A stretch of DNA of 24,727 nucleotides from Euprymna scolopes (Eukaryota > Mollusca > Cephalopoda > Sepiida > Sepiolidae): the NCBI GenBank assembly GCA_024364805.1, contig CM044495.1:93627510-93652236 (forward strand). Direction: 5' to 3'. The translations under genes and the position numbers were made by a program. Positions 1-9,200 of this stretch are shown one piece after another. How positions within the stretch are numbered: position 1 is the first letter of the stretch; every line of letters starts with the position of its first letter. The notes beneath the pieces are model-generated. The model searched no databases. It saw only the letters and a program-made list of their open reading frames with translations, and had not been told where the DNA came from.

Positions 1-30
1 AGGGAGGGAGGGAGAGGGACAGAGAAAAGA
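1..30. repeat. AGGG/AG-rich low-complexity tract
   Basis: The window opens inside a purine-only stretch built from AGGG and AG units. The left edge of the tract lies outside the window. A short GT-rich run follows at about 66-78. Confidence 0.8.
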
Positions 31-1657
31 GGGGAGATGTAGCAAGCGGCTTTTCTTTCCGAAGTGTGAGTGTGTGTATGGAGGGTACTGATTCAAAAAT
101 ATTTCACTTAATCTTGGATTCATAACTTGATCGTTGGACAAAACCAATGTAGTATCGATTACTTTCTGCGATATAATCGAAATTGTATAAGAGCTAATTC
201 TTTTACAAATAAAATTACATTTTTTCAAACACACCATTCATAAGATAATTAGTGTTGTGGTCCAGTAAGGGTCCGGAAGAAAGACAAAATTCGGTAATTA
301 GTTGAAACAACATGTATTGAACAGAAACCTAAATATAACAAATAAGTGTGCGGTTATACATTAGTCCGACTTCCAAATAAGCATGACTATGTGCTAAGCC
401 GAGAGACATATTCCTCTAATAAGTGGAAGAATGCATTATTACCCGTAGAGTAGACACGTCACATCAATAATAACATATCGTTTTCATATTACATTGCATT
501 TTAACATGTAGAAACAATGTAAACAATATTCTTCAATATTTTACTTCGTTTCGATTCTTTATTTTTGAAAAATTAGTACCTTGCTTAACTTACATTAAAA
601 TTACAGGCGGAGCAAGGAAAATGGTATAGAAACATGGTTAAACTTTGGTAAGACCAATGAGCCATGTAAATTCAAGGATAATCCAAATGATTATGCATCT
701 ATACACGCACATACATATATAAATAAATGATGTAATCCAATTCATTTTAACATTATGTATGTATAACGTTAAAATAATCTTGATTACCCTATTTTTTTAC
801 CAATTTAAATTGTTTTAATAATATACGAATCAAGTTTTATTTTCGCAAGCGGCAGTTTTAGAGATTAAGTCATCGTCAAAGCCTCTATGTTCACAGCTTG
901 CTGTATCTGTCATACAATCAAATGGACAACAAAAATATATAGATGTGATGTAACACCGTTTAAAATTGAGTAAAGCACCCATTTACCAGAGATAATTCAA
1001 TATAAGAGGATAACTCAGTTTAACCATAATAATGCACCTTCCAAAAGGCTCAATTTTGACATCCTACTGGTTACAGCAACAGATACTGCGAAACACACAA
1101 TGATGACAGTTTGTTTGAGATTTTTCTTTATTCTGTACAACCGGGCTCTTTTAGACCCTCAAGAATGCATTATTGCCATGGGAATCAATATAGCTGTCAA
1201 TGCCACAGCGAAACTACAGCTGCCCACAAAATATTAGAGTGCATACTACGGATGGGTTTGCCACGAGGAGTGGAAACAGTGACAATTGCGTTCACTTTAT
1301 ATTTTCGACGACACGAAAAGATCTCATTGCAAAAGTATGATACTATTGACCCGGCCAAGTGTTAGGCATCAAAAACGAGAAAACATATATAAAACATAGA
1401 GGAAATCAGTTTATCACCAGAACACATGTATGGTCATTACATGTCTTTAGCAGTGTATGCATAAAAGACAGCTTTGCTGGTTTTTGGTGCAAGTGTATAT
1501 TTTTCTATTCGCCTCTATTTCGTTTTCAACTGTATTCTTACTGACATCAAACGCACGTTCGAAGTATGCCTGTGGTTATCAAACAAATGACAAATTCTTT
1601 TTTCTTTAAAAAAAACAAAACAGTCACACTTTATTTTACAATAAGTGTGGCGTGTGG

Positions 1658-1658
<1 letters not shown>
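31..1658. other. AT-rich spacer, no recognised gene
   Basis: I see no recognisable coding sequence, RNA gene or transposon end here. The DNA is AT-rich with frequent stops in all frames. The longest open stretch is the 84-codon frame at 1111-1365, listed separately. Confidence 0.6.
1111..1365 (+). other. unassigned 84-codon open frame
   Basis: This is an ATG-to-stop frame of 84 codons in otherwise stop-rich DNA. The product has several Cys and His residues near its start (HYCHGNQYSCQCH) but these do not form a zinc-finger spacing that I recognise, and I know no family for it. No convincing splice sites or promoter flank it. It could be chance, a decayed repeat ORF or an exon piece. I do not assign a function. 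Confidence 0.15.

Positions 1659-1717
<59 letters not shown>
1659..1717. repeat. (GA)n microsatellite
   Basis: Uninterrupted GA dinucleotides, about 29 copies. The long Ser-Leu frames on the opposite strand here are translations of this repeat, not genes. Confidence 0.97.
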
Positions 1718-1720
<3 letters not shown>

Positions 1721-2654
1721 GGTGGTGGCGGCGACCGACTGATTCGTAGTGTGCGTCTCTTCTCGTGTCCCTGACACTGTTTTCCAAAAATCATTAGCTT
1801 TTATTACGATTGCATAATTTTTCATCTATTCTTTGTTTAGCATTCATGTTTCCAACTTACATCACAATCAGAATCTGAGCCAATTTTTCCCACTTTTTTT
1901 TTGGACATTCAATTCTCATTTTGTTTAATTCCGGCATATGGCCGGTTCCATTATTTAACATTCTATTCTTACCACTTCACAACAAAAATGTTCGTACATT
2001 TTTTTGTCCACGTCTCTTCCACCACAGTCACATCGCCGCTGGTATAAAACAGAACACAACTGGGGTTAAAAAAAAATCAGATATTGTCCTAATAATGGAA
2101 AAATGTATTTCAGTAGTTTGTAAGGTTCGAAATTTTTTTTCAGTTTTTCTTTCTTTTCCTGTATATTTAATCTCGCGTTACAATGTTTTCCTTCCTCCAA
2201 TAAATAAATAAATAAATAAAATAAAATATATAAAATCATAAAAATAGTAATAAAAATATAAGAAACCACAGCAAAAAAAGAACGTAATCGGCTCGATCTT
2301 AGTTTTCATTTCCATGAACACATTTTTTTTCCTAAACATCATATACCCGTAGACACCCCGATGCATGACTCTCCGATCATTGGCGGATACCGCGTCTCAT
2401 TTTTAAAAATTTACATTGGGTAAATGACACTCAAAAATCCCTGCGTGCTTCTGCTTTTTTTTTTCAATTTTATAACTTTATTCACAATTTCAACAGCTTA
2501 TGTTTGAAAAAAAATGTTTGAAAAAAAAAAAAATGTTTGAAACGGGTAGCCGCACTATGTACCCCACATATCATTCATTGACCAAAAAAAGAAAAATATT
2601 TTTTTTCTAAATTTCAGTGCTTCATTGCTATCCTTATTTACAACATGCGTGCCC
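1718..2654. other. AT-rich spacer with AATA and A-tract repeats
   Basis: No gene recognised. The spacer holds an (AATA)n run at about 2200-2230 and a short irregular tandem of TGTTTGAAAA units at about 2500-2540. Open frames on either strand are AT-rich and look like chance. Confidence 0.6.
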
Positions 2655-3178
2655 TCTATCTCGACTATCATCAACGGGTTAGAGGTGATTTCGTCAGTAT
2701 ATGACAAAGACAAACTCTTTGCCAAGAACTTTACGTCAAACCCAACTATATGCGATCAGTCTAGTACTTCTCGAATTTCCTGCTAGGACTGAAAATAATC
2801 TGAGTAACATCCACATATCTGTTCATGATATTGCCACACTCATCTTGAACCTTGATTTCAGCAAAGCAATTAATCTGTTAAATATTATAGCACTTAAAAA
2901 GTTTCAACCGGAAGTATCACCCATTCTTTCAAAGTTGTTCAATTGATGCATAAAAGAGAAATACTTCCACTGGAACACCTCAATAGTTTATTCAATATTA
3001 AAAATACTAAAGATTGATCTTCTGCATATCAGTAGAGACCAATTAGTCTTCTGTATGTCTTGAGTCAATTACTTGAATCCGTGTTAAATAAAGTAATTGT
3101 CAACCACCCCAGCAAAAACAACCTACTCAGTGACTAGCAATATGGCTTCCGTCCTGCGAGATCTTCAGCTGATGTACT
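2655..3178 (+). mobile_element. LINE family A, copy 1, 5' part of reverse transcriptase
   Basis: Translation in shifting + frames gives the entry region of a jockey/CR1-like non-LTR reverse transcriptase. The readable pieces are ISTIINGLEVISS, then DKDKLFAKNF, then FPARTENNLSNIHISVHD, then SPILSKLFN, then RPISLLYVLSQLLESVLN, then QYGFRPARSSADVL. RPISLL and QYGFRPARS are the classic early RT blocks. At least one in-frame stop (before QYGF) and several frame changes show that it is dead. The coding sense stops abruptly at 3178 and resumes at 4939 with the next RT residues, so the two pieces are one copy split by an insertion. The clade is from memory; non-LTR RT is clear. Confidence 0.85.
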
Positions 3179-3190
3179 TGTAACGACAAC

Positions 3191-3268
3191 TATATATGGC
3201 TGGAAGAAATATTCAGTAGAGACGTTCATTAGAACGTCTCTGCTAAATATTTCTTCCGGCCATATATA
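3191..3268. repeat. 78-bp near-perfect palindrome (fold-back)
   Basis: The arms are 37 bp each (3191-3227 and 3232-3268) with a 4-base loop. Only three arm positions differ, and two of those would be G:U pairs in RNA. The ends read TATATATGG and CCATATATA. The pentamer ACAAC lies directly on both sides (3186-3190 and 3269-3273). It could be a tiny fold-back MITE with a 5-bp target duplication, or a structural part of the surrounding insertion. Confidence 0.85.
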
Positions 3269-3417
3269 ACAACCACTGTTTTCAACACGTACTCGTATGA
3301 AGTATGCGCAAAAACACAACGTTGTGATTTTCCCATTCGCACATATGTAATAAAGGACTACGTTACGCTTTGTGCGCAGTAATACAACAAATAGTCTAGA
3401 ACATTTTAGAACACGCC

Positions 3418-3453
3418 TATATAAGGTTTTGCGCTCGTAAACCACACCAGTTC
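3418..3453 (+). promoter_or_regulatory. TATA box plus initiator, Pol II core promoter candidate
   Basis: TATATAA at 3418-3424 is followed 31 bp later by CAGTT (A at 3449), an initiator-like site at the expected distance. Surrounding DNA (about 3290-3540) is unusually CpG-rich for this window. No long ORF follows. This would suit the U3/R boundary of an LTR, or the promoter of a non-coding element. Confidence 0.45.
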
Positions 3454-3640
3454 AAGATGCAGTTTCACGAGTAAACAACAACGCTGCCTGATTCCGTCGT
3501 TGTGCGACGTAAAACCACGAACATGACTTCGCGCGTCATACACCTAAATTCTCATTATGGAAAGCACCATATTCAACGAAGATTAATTCGTTTTAACAAA
3601 TTTTTTCGAACTATATTTTCATATGTATTGAACACACGCT

Positions 3641-3676
3641 CACACACACACGCACGCACACACACACACACACACA

Positions 3677-3726
<50 letters not shown>
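3641..3726. repeat. (CA)n/(ACGC)n microsatellite
   Basis: CA dinucleotides alternate with ACGC tetranucleotides. The His-Thr frame across it is a repeat artefact. Confidence 0.97.
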
Positions 3727-3728
<2 letters not shown>

Positions 3729-4716
3729 AGAAGCATACATGTTTTAATGACCATTTACTTTTCCCTCCTCAAAGTAACCACGTGTGTTACCTCTCAACAT
3801 GAAAATCTGTAATCATGAACTTTTGCCTGTTCTACGAGACACTCATTGACAAAGACTTCCTAATGAACAAATGTTGCAAAAATCTTGACGCTGAAATAAT
3901 TTGAATTCCTTTTTTTTTAAAACAGGTTAATAAATGTTATTACTTTATCACAGTACGGCGATCTTGGGTTCTTAGTTGGATATCGTTATTTTTCTGAAGT
4001 TGTTCACGCCTTTTAAATTTATATGGATGTGGATGTGACTCGATAATACCCTTCTGTAAGTCGGAGATTTCGCTAAATTCACCTTTAACGGTGTTGCGTT
4101 ATCTAATATGAACGGCACTGATGTAAACGCGTGTATATGTTTCGTGTTTGTTTGTGACGTGTCCTAAATATGTTACTAAACGTCTATTAGTGGTTCTTCA
4201 CTTTCTGAACCCATTTTATGTTTTCGTCTAATGTTCATATACGCGCGCGATCGCGCGTGTGTGATATGTGAATCTTCGAATACCTTCATCTTCTCTTGCT
4301 CACTGAACCTGGTCCATCCTGACTTCATCTTGTTCTTGGAGGGGACTGGAACTTTTTGGACGAAACACATTGACTCCAAAGCGATGATTGTTTTTCATAT
4401 TTATTTTATTTCACTTCCTAGGATATCGCGCAGATGAAAATGGAAAGTGAGTTTCTTTGCTTGTGTTTTAACAGTGTATATTGAGAAACACGTCATTCCC
4501 TCCCAAGAGAGGAGGAGAGATAACTGTAAACCCCAACCACTCTGCTTCAATCCCAAATTCCAACTCCTCTGATCTCCAGCTATCTGATCATGTGACTCAC
4601 ACGTAGATCCGATCAGCTGACCAGACCTTCTGGAAAACTTGTCTATGAATTAGCTTTGTTATATTTTGACAGGTTTTATAAATATTCATCATATTCATCT
4701 CTTGTCTACCTCTCCA

Positions 4717-4771
4717 GTTAGATAGATAGGTAGATAGATCGAGATGGCTAGATCGATAGATAGATAGATAA
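4717..4771. repeat. (GATA)n microsatellite, interrupted
   Basis: Irregular GATA/GATC units. They lie near the right end of the insertion that splits the LINE. Confidence 0.9.
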
Positions 4772-4938
4772 TTTATTTTGTTCTACCTATTTCATAACAA
4801 CGGTTCCAGTGACACTCTACCTCTTTCGACTTATAGATATCCCTGCACCTGCAACCATGATCTCTAATATCGACGGATTCCGACTGCGAATTAGTGAATG
4901 CCGACTCACAAGTCCTATATCTGGTGACTCCACCGTAA

Positions 4939-5710
4939 GTACTGACTGTAATATTAAATAAAATCAGTAAATCTATCGACGATGATTTCTTCTCGATATG
5001 TCAAGAGGTCTTGACATATCAAAAACATTTGATAGGCTTTGGTATAAAGATCTATTTCACAAGATTTCCAGCTACGAAATATATGGAAATGTTTTCTCAG
5101 CTATGGAATCTTTTCTCTCCGATAAGTTTTTACAACTAGTCATCGATGGGCAGAAGTCCGAAGGTCAAACTATCAACTCCGGCGTGCTTCAATGATTTAT
5201 CCTTGTCACAACTCTTCCTTATCTTCTTCAATGATCTCCCAAACCACATTCTAAGTTCATTCTACGACATAATGCAGATGACACTATGATCTATGACAAT
5301 ACAACAACAACGACCAAGATCTCTCTGAGTTTTTCTGCTCCGACCTTGAGCATGTGGTGCAATGGGCAAAAAGTGGCTGATTAATTTTAATGCAAGCTTT
5401 TATTTATTCTTCCTCGACTTTGCCCCAATTGACACGAATCGATCTCGTCTAAAAGAGGTTCCTTATTTTGACAAACTTCCGGGACTGACCTTTACTCCTT
5501 ACCTAAAATGGAAGACTTACATCAAATCTGTTGCCAAGGTTGTTGGAAAAATGGTTTTATCATTCCACCGCTACAGATGATATCTCACCTCCGTCGCAAT
5601 CGTCTACCTGTATAAGAGCTAGATATGTCCTAAAATGGAGTACTGGGCGGGAGTTGCTCAGAGCACCTTGAAAACTCTCCAATAAATACAACTCTATAGA
5701 GTTTCAGAAA
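4939..5710 (+). mobile_element. LINE family A, copy 1, 3' part of reverse transcriptase
   Basis: This continues the RT interrupted at 3178. The readable order is VLTVI (right at the junction), then LDISKTFDRLWYKDLFHKISS (RT motif A, with the catalytic aspartate in LDISK), then VIDGQKSEGQTINSGVLQ, then FFNDLPNHIL, then NADDTMIYD (motif C, normally YADD, so its Tyr is changed to Asn; 5271-5282), then GKKWLINFNA, then FDKLPGLTFTPYLKWKTYIK and finally MEYWAGVAQSTLKTL. Stops and frame changes are frequent. The similarity fades at about 5710, before the C-terminal tail seen in the - strand copies. Confidence 0.85.
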
Positions 5711-6604
5711 TTTAAAAAGTATCGAAATCAGAATTAGTAATGTATTGGAATCGGAAAATTTAGAACAGAATCGATAATTTCCACCACTTTATTCATGTTT
5801 CACCACTTTATTCATGTTCATGTCCATTACGTCCACCACAATAATTAACGAGATAATCTAATATATAATACCAAGTGGTAGTTAACAATCGTAGTATTAT
5901 ATTGCCGCTAACATACTTAACTGAGGCCATTTTTCGTTTTGATTTCTTTCTCTTTTTTCTTTCCAGACTTGAAGGAATCCGATTAAAGTATTTGATCTAA
6001 CCGAAAAGATCGCCGTTCCGATTTTAAGATGATGATCATCATTTTCTGATTGCAGGTCAAGATTCACGAAAGGATCAACTTTAATTCATCAGATTTATCC
6101 GTTGATCAACAATCGTCAATGCACTTTTCACGTTGGCTGACAATTAGGCAAAGATTTACGAGACACTGGCCCGGTGGAATATGAATGGAGTACATTTACT
6201 TAATAGCTGAACCAGCACAGAAGATATTAAGTTCAAAGACAGAGGGCAGAAAAGTCGCTGAAATACGTCAGTCGGAACATTACGACAAATTCTAGATTGC
6301 AAATATTCAATTAATTGGCAATTCAATCCGTATATTACACAGATTTCTCCTAATCGGTCCTCGTCTCTGTCCGTCTCTCTGTGTGTCTCTCTCCTTCTTT
6401 CTCGGTATATATATATATTTAATTAATCATCTTGCAATAAATGGTAATAGGCTTACCTGCCTCTGTTAGTCTGTTCATGTTTATTTCTTTATATCATTTT
6501 CTTATGACTATCTGTTTATCTATGTATCTGTTTAATTCTAACGTATACATTTTCCTGTAACTTATTTATCTACCTTCTTAATTTATTTTACCTATTTTGT
6601 TAAT
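5711..6604. other. AT-rich spacer, no recognised gene
   Basis: No ORF or RNA gene recognised. It contains a near-exact tandem of a 19-20-bp unit (CACCACTTTATTCATGTT) at about 5780-5820 and a short TA run at about 6406-6418. Confidence 0.6.
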
Positions 6605-7016
6605 CTTTTTTTTTTAATTATTAGATGTAATTCGTAAAGAACCAAAGCCATTCGAGGATAATAGTTAATGAGATTGAATGGTCGTTAGAAGATGAAAAAT
6701 ATAACATTTAAAATTATTACTAAAATTAACTAAGTTTGATTACTTATGCGCAAAGTTTAGAACAAGTATTTATCGACATTTAATTTGAAGACGAGTGTAT
6801 TATAGTTTGCATGGATGCGGTTCTGTGATAACGTGTTCCATAGACGAAAAGATCTTCCAAAGATACTTTGTTTATGGAAACATCGCCACATTCTAAGTGT
6901 ATGAAGGACAAAATAAATATTTTATCGTTCTGGTAGAAAAACGCGTTCTTTATGTGAATGTTTTACAAAGAGAAACTAGCGACTGGAACTCCGTCGACGA
7001 CCAACATGCAAATAAT

Positions 7017-7089
<73 letters not shown>

Positions 7090-7405
7090 AATTTTTTCTG
7101 TGAGAAATGGGGCTATTAAGAACAGAACAGATCACTCCCACTAGATTATGTAGTCGATTTTGTACATTATCAAGGCAAGAAAGAGTTTTCTAAGTGACAC
7201 ATTTACAGACGTGGACCAGTAATCTATTTTAGTCGGTATCTTATATATGCAAAGGATTGCTTTAGGAACCAGGTACATTATCGAGCGATAAACTAATCCA
7301 GCGATTTTTCCAGCGACGTTAGCAACAGATTGGATATGCGTCTTCCATATTTGATCTGGAGTGCACATCAGTTCAAAAAGTTTATCAAAACAATTGTAAT
7401 TATTA
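6605..7405 (-). mobile_element. LINE family A, copy 2, C-terminal and 3' UTR part
   Basis: The coding end lies at high coordinates. Reading the - strand gives FDKLFELMCTPDQIW, KTHIQSVANVAGKIAGLVYRS, LVPKAILCIYK, then LDNVQNRLHNLVGV and LNSPISHR, the same C-terminal RT region as family A copy 1 (FDKLPGLTFTP, WKTYIKSVAKVVGKMV). Downstream on the - strand lies a 3' UTR shared with the copy at 16548: matching blocks around 6660-6690, 6730-6780 and 6820-6870. It ends in a T-run at about 6607 (+), the poly(A) tail on the - strand. A TA/GA microsatellite interrupts it at 7017-7087. The copy is 5'-truncated, as is usual for LINEs. Confidence 0.75.
7017..7087. repeat. (TA)n then (GA)n compound microsatellite
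   Basis: TA repeats to about 7050 pass through CACA into GA repeats to 7087. The tract lies inside LINE family A copy 2. Confidence 0.95.
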
Positions 7406-7414
7406 TACCGAACT

Positions 7415-8282
7415 TCAAGTATACAACATTGTGCTTTTTACCATCCTCATGCACGCCTGCAAGAGTTAGACTATGTTTGCCAGATACGCCAAGAAACTGA
7501 ACTATTTCCCCATGACTTGCCTCCGTAGATTGATGCAAATTAAGTTGTAGGACAAGATAGCAGATACAGCGGTTTCAGTCCGATCAAGTTACCTATCATG
7601 CTACAACAGTGTCAGATTCATTATGCGGGGCATATATGTTGCATGTCAGATTCATTATGCGGGGCATATATGTTGCATGTCAGATTCATTATGCGGGGCA
7701 TATATGTTGCATGTCAGATTCATTATGCGGGGCATATATGTTGCATGTCAGATTCATTATGCGGGGCATATATATTGCATGCCAGATTCATTATGCGGGG
7801 CATATATGTTGCATGCCAGATTCATTATGCGGGGCATATATGTTGCATGTCAGATTCATTATGCGGGGCATATGTGTTGCATGTCAGATTCAAAACACTC
7901 CAGACTGCTCCTTTACAATAAGCTGGCTAAAGGAGGACAGTAGAAACGAGTCCAGGATAGCTTGAAGATGTTCCTCTAGCAGTTTGGTTTGCATTCTAAG
8001 TCGGTAAGAAGGCCAAGCTCCAAACAGATGCTCCTGGAATTCTGTAAGCAACAAAAAGGTCAGAATTGTTAAATTTGCACGCATTGAGGAACACGAGAGG
8101 AAACGTGCTGTTGGAAAAACAGTCAGCACTTCTACTACAGAATAATTCCACAAATGTCCGACTTCCGAGAAATACTTCAGAGCTCGAATCAGACTGATGA
8201 GCCATATCGAAACGCACAAAACGATTACACGATCATCTTCACAAGCGATGGACGAACACCACCATACGAAAGAATGATTTAA
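7415..8282 (+). mobile_element. LINE family B, C-terminal third of ORF2
   Basis: The + frames spell the end of an APE-type LINE protein of the kind often annotated as craniofacial development protein 2-like. The pieces are VYNIVLFTILMHACKS, YAKKLNYFPMTCLRRLMQIK, DKIADTAVSV, CQIHYAGHICCMSDS (the family's RWAGHVxRMxDxRLP motif, with RW now HY), LLLYNKLAKGGQ, KRVQDSLK, then ARIEEHERKRAV. A C-terminal C2H2-like motif follows (8155-8217), with Cys-Pro-Thr-Ser where the second Cys should be, FRARIRLMSH and a final His. It ends SDGRTPPYERMI and stop (8280-8282). Several stops and frame changes make it dead. A minisatellite has grown inside it. The clade (RTE-like or relative) is uncertain. Confidence 0.8.
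7613..7892 (+). repeat. 34-bp minisatellite, 8.2 copies, inside LINE family B
   Basis: The unit starts CAGATTCATTATGCGGGG and repeats at exact 34-bp steps: 7613, 7647, 7681, 7715, 7749, 7783, 7817, 7851, then a final partial CAGATTCA at 7885-7892. Copies differ at very few positions (a G to A near 7774, GCC for GTC in two junctions, one change near 7874). In the first frame the unit reads CQIHYAGHICCMSDS, the LINE's conserved motif. Because 34 is not a multiple of 3 and the unit has no stop, all three + frames stay open. This explains three overlapping ORFs of 106-118 codons, which are not genes. Confidence 0.97.
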
Positions 8283-8904
8283 AGTTTGTTTTCTAATAGC
8301 TTTTTTTATATAATTTAACGTTACAAACTTCATACTAAGTTATTTCTTAACTCTGAGATTGACTTATGTTTTTAAAAAGTTTATTTTGAATGTTGTTTAA
8401 GTTTAAATTGAAAATGTAAGTTTTGTAAGTCAATTCAACGCAGTAAGTAATTCACAAACACCTGTTTCGTTATTTTATAACTCATCATTGTGGCAAGACG
8501 TAGCAAGCGTATTAACTCTGTGATGGGAAATACGGACGTTTATCTTCCAAATGTGACCAGGTGTGTCGAATGTCTTACCATCTGAGCTATCAGGCCTATT
8601 ACCAAGTGTCGACGAAATTATACTCCTTACTTGTATTCTGGCTATCGATCTACCCATGTATCCATTATTACTGAATTGTCTGATTCGTCTCAATAGACCG
8701 TGCTCACACGTACTTGTATTCCAGTTACGTATTTGTGTCTCCGACTCTGTGCAATTATGAGATCTAAAGTGGACGATCATTAAGCGTAAGTGGTAATTTT
8801 GTGAGAAAGATCGGCAAACTACAATGGCCGATCACGGAGAATGCCAGAAGGCGGGAAATTGCAGACAAGAGTTCAAGGGGATTATATCGAAGAAGGAGGA
8901 ACAG
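8283..8904. other. spacer, unassigned 101-codon frame on - strand
   Basis: No recognised element. The - strand is open for 101 codons at 8475-8780, with a Ser/Arg/His-rich product that I cannot place, and the + strand is open for 65 codons in the same place. Neither has visible splice sites or homology that I know. Confidence 0.4.
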
Positions 8905-8941
8905 GAAAAGGAGGAGGAGGAGGAGGAGGAGGAGGATGTAG

Positions 8942-8988
<47 letters not shown>

Positions 8989-9025
8989 AAGAAGAAGAAG
9001 AAGAAGAAGAAGAAGAAGGAGAATT
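8905..9025. repeat. compound trinucleotide microsatellite (GGA)n(TAA)n(GAA)n
   Basis: Three different triplet repeats abut: GGA to about 8936, TAA about 8942-8985, GAA about 8987-9021. The + frame reads poly-Glu, poly-Asn and poly-Lys, and the - frames read poly-Leu/Ile/Ser/Phe. These are repeat artefacts. Confidence 0.95.
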
Positions 9026-9200
9026 GAATCTTGCTGTAGCAAAACAAAATAACAGGAAAATGTCTCTTTTATAAGCAATTTATTCATGAAAATCACACTC
9101 TTTTTTTAGTTAATGAAAATTCTTATAACTTATTAGAAGCGGAGTGATGTTCAGGTTAGGGTTAGAAAAGTTATGAATCCATATATCTTTCCTCCAGCTA

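Larger units (their letters stand above)
3179..4938. mobile_element. 1.76-kb insertion in LINE copy 1, LTR-like remnant candidate
   Basis: The insertion is defined by the LINE on both sides and by GTACT at 3174-3178 and 4939-4943, a 5-bp repeat of the size made by LTR-type integrases. It begins TGTAACG and ends CACCGTAA. It holds a 78-bp palindrome near the left end, a CpG-rich segment with a TATA box and initiator (3418-3452), a CA/ACGC microsatellite, a GATA microsatellite and no recognisable protein. A long solo LTR or a non-autonomous LTR relative fits best, but no second terminal repeat is visible. A composite of several insertions is possible. I treat it as a fossil. Confidence 0.5.

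Noticed and set aside
1020-1250. GPCR-like transmembrane stretch on the - strand
   Set aside because: About 40 codons (RIKKNLKQTVIIVCFAVSVA) look hydrophobic after a basic loop, but the CWxP signature of helix 6 is missing and stops flank it.
3179-3530. Short LTR ending near 3522 followed by an internal region
   Set aside because: No primer-binding site or matching 5-bp flank is seen there. The GTACT pair and the LINE continuity place the right end at 4938.
7613-7892. CRISPR-like array
   Set aside because: The 34-bp units are directly adjacent with no unique spacers, the host is animal-like, and the unit is LINE coding sequence.
7598-7965. Repeat protein of 106-118 residues
   Set aside because: Three frames are open at once only because a stop-free 34-bp unit is repeated. 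The frames have no independent support.
7890-8333. 147-codon - strand ORF
   Set aside because: It lies antisense to the LINE family B C-terminus, whose motifs are clear on the + strand.
8764-9096. ORFs with poly-Glu/Asn/Lys and poly-Leu/Ile
   Set aside because: They are translations of the triplet microsatellite.
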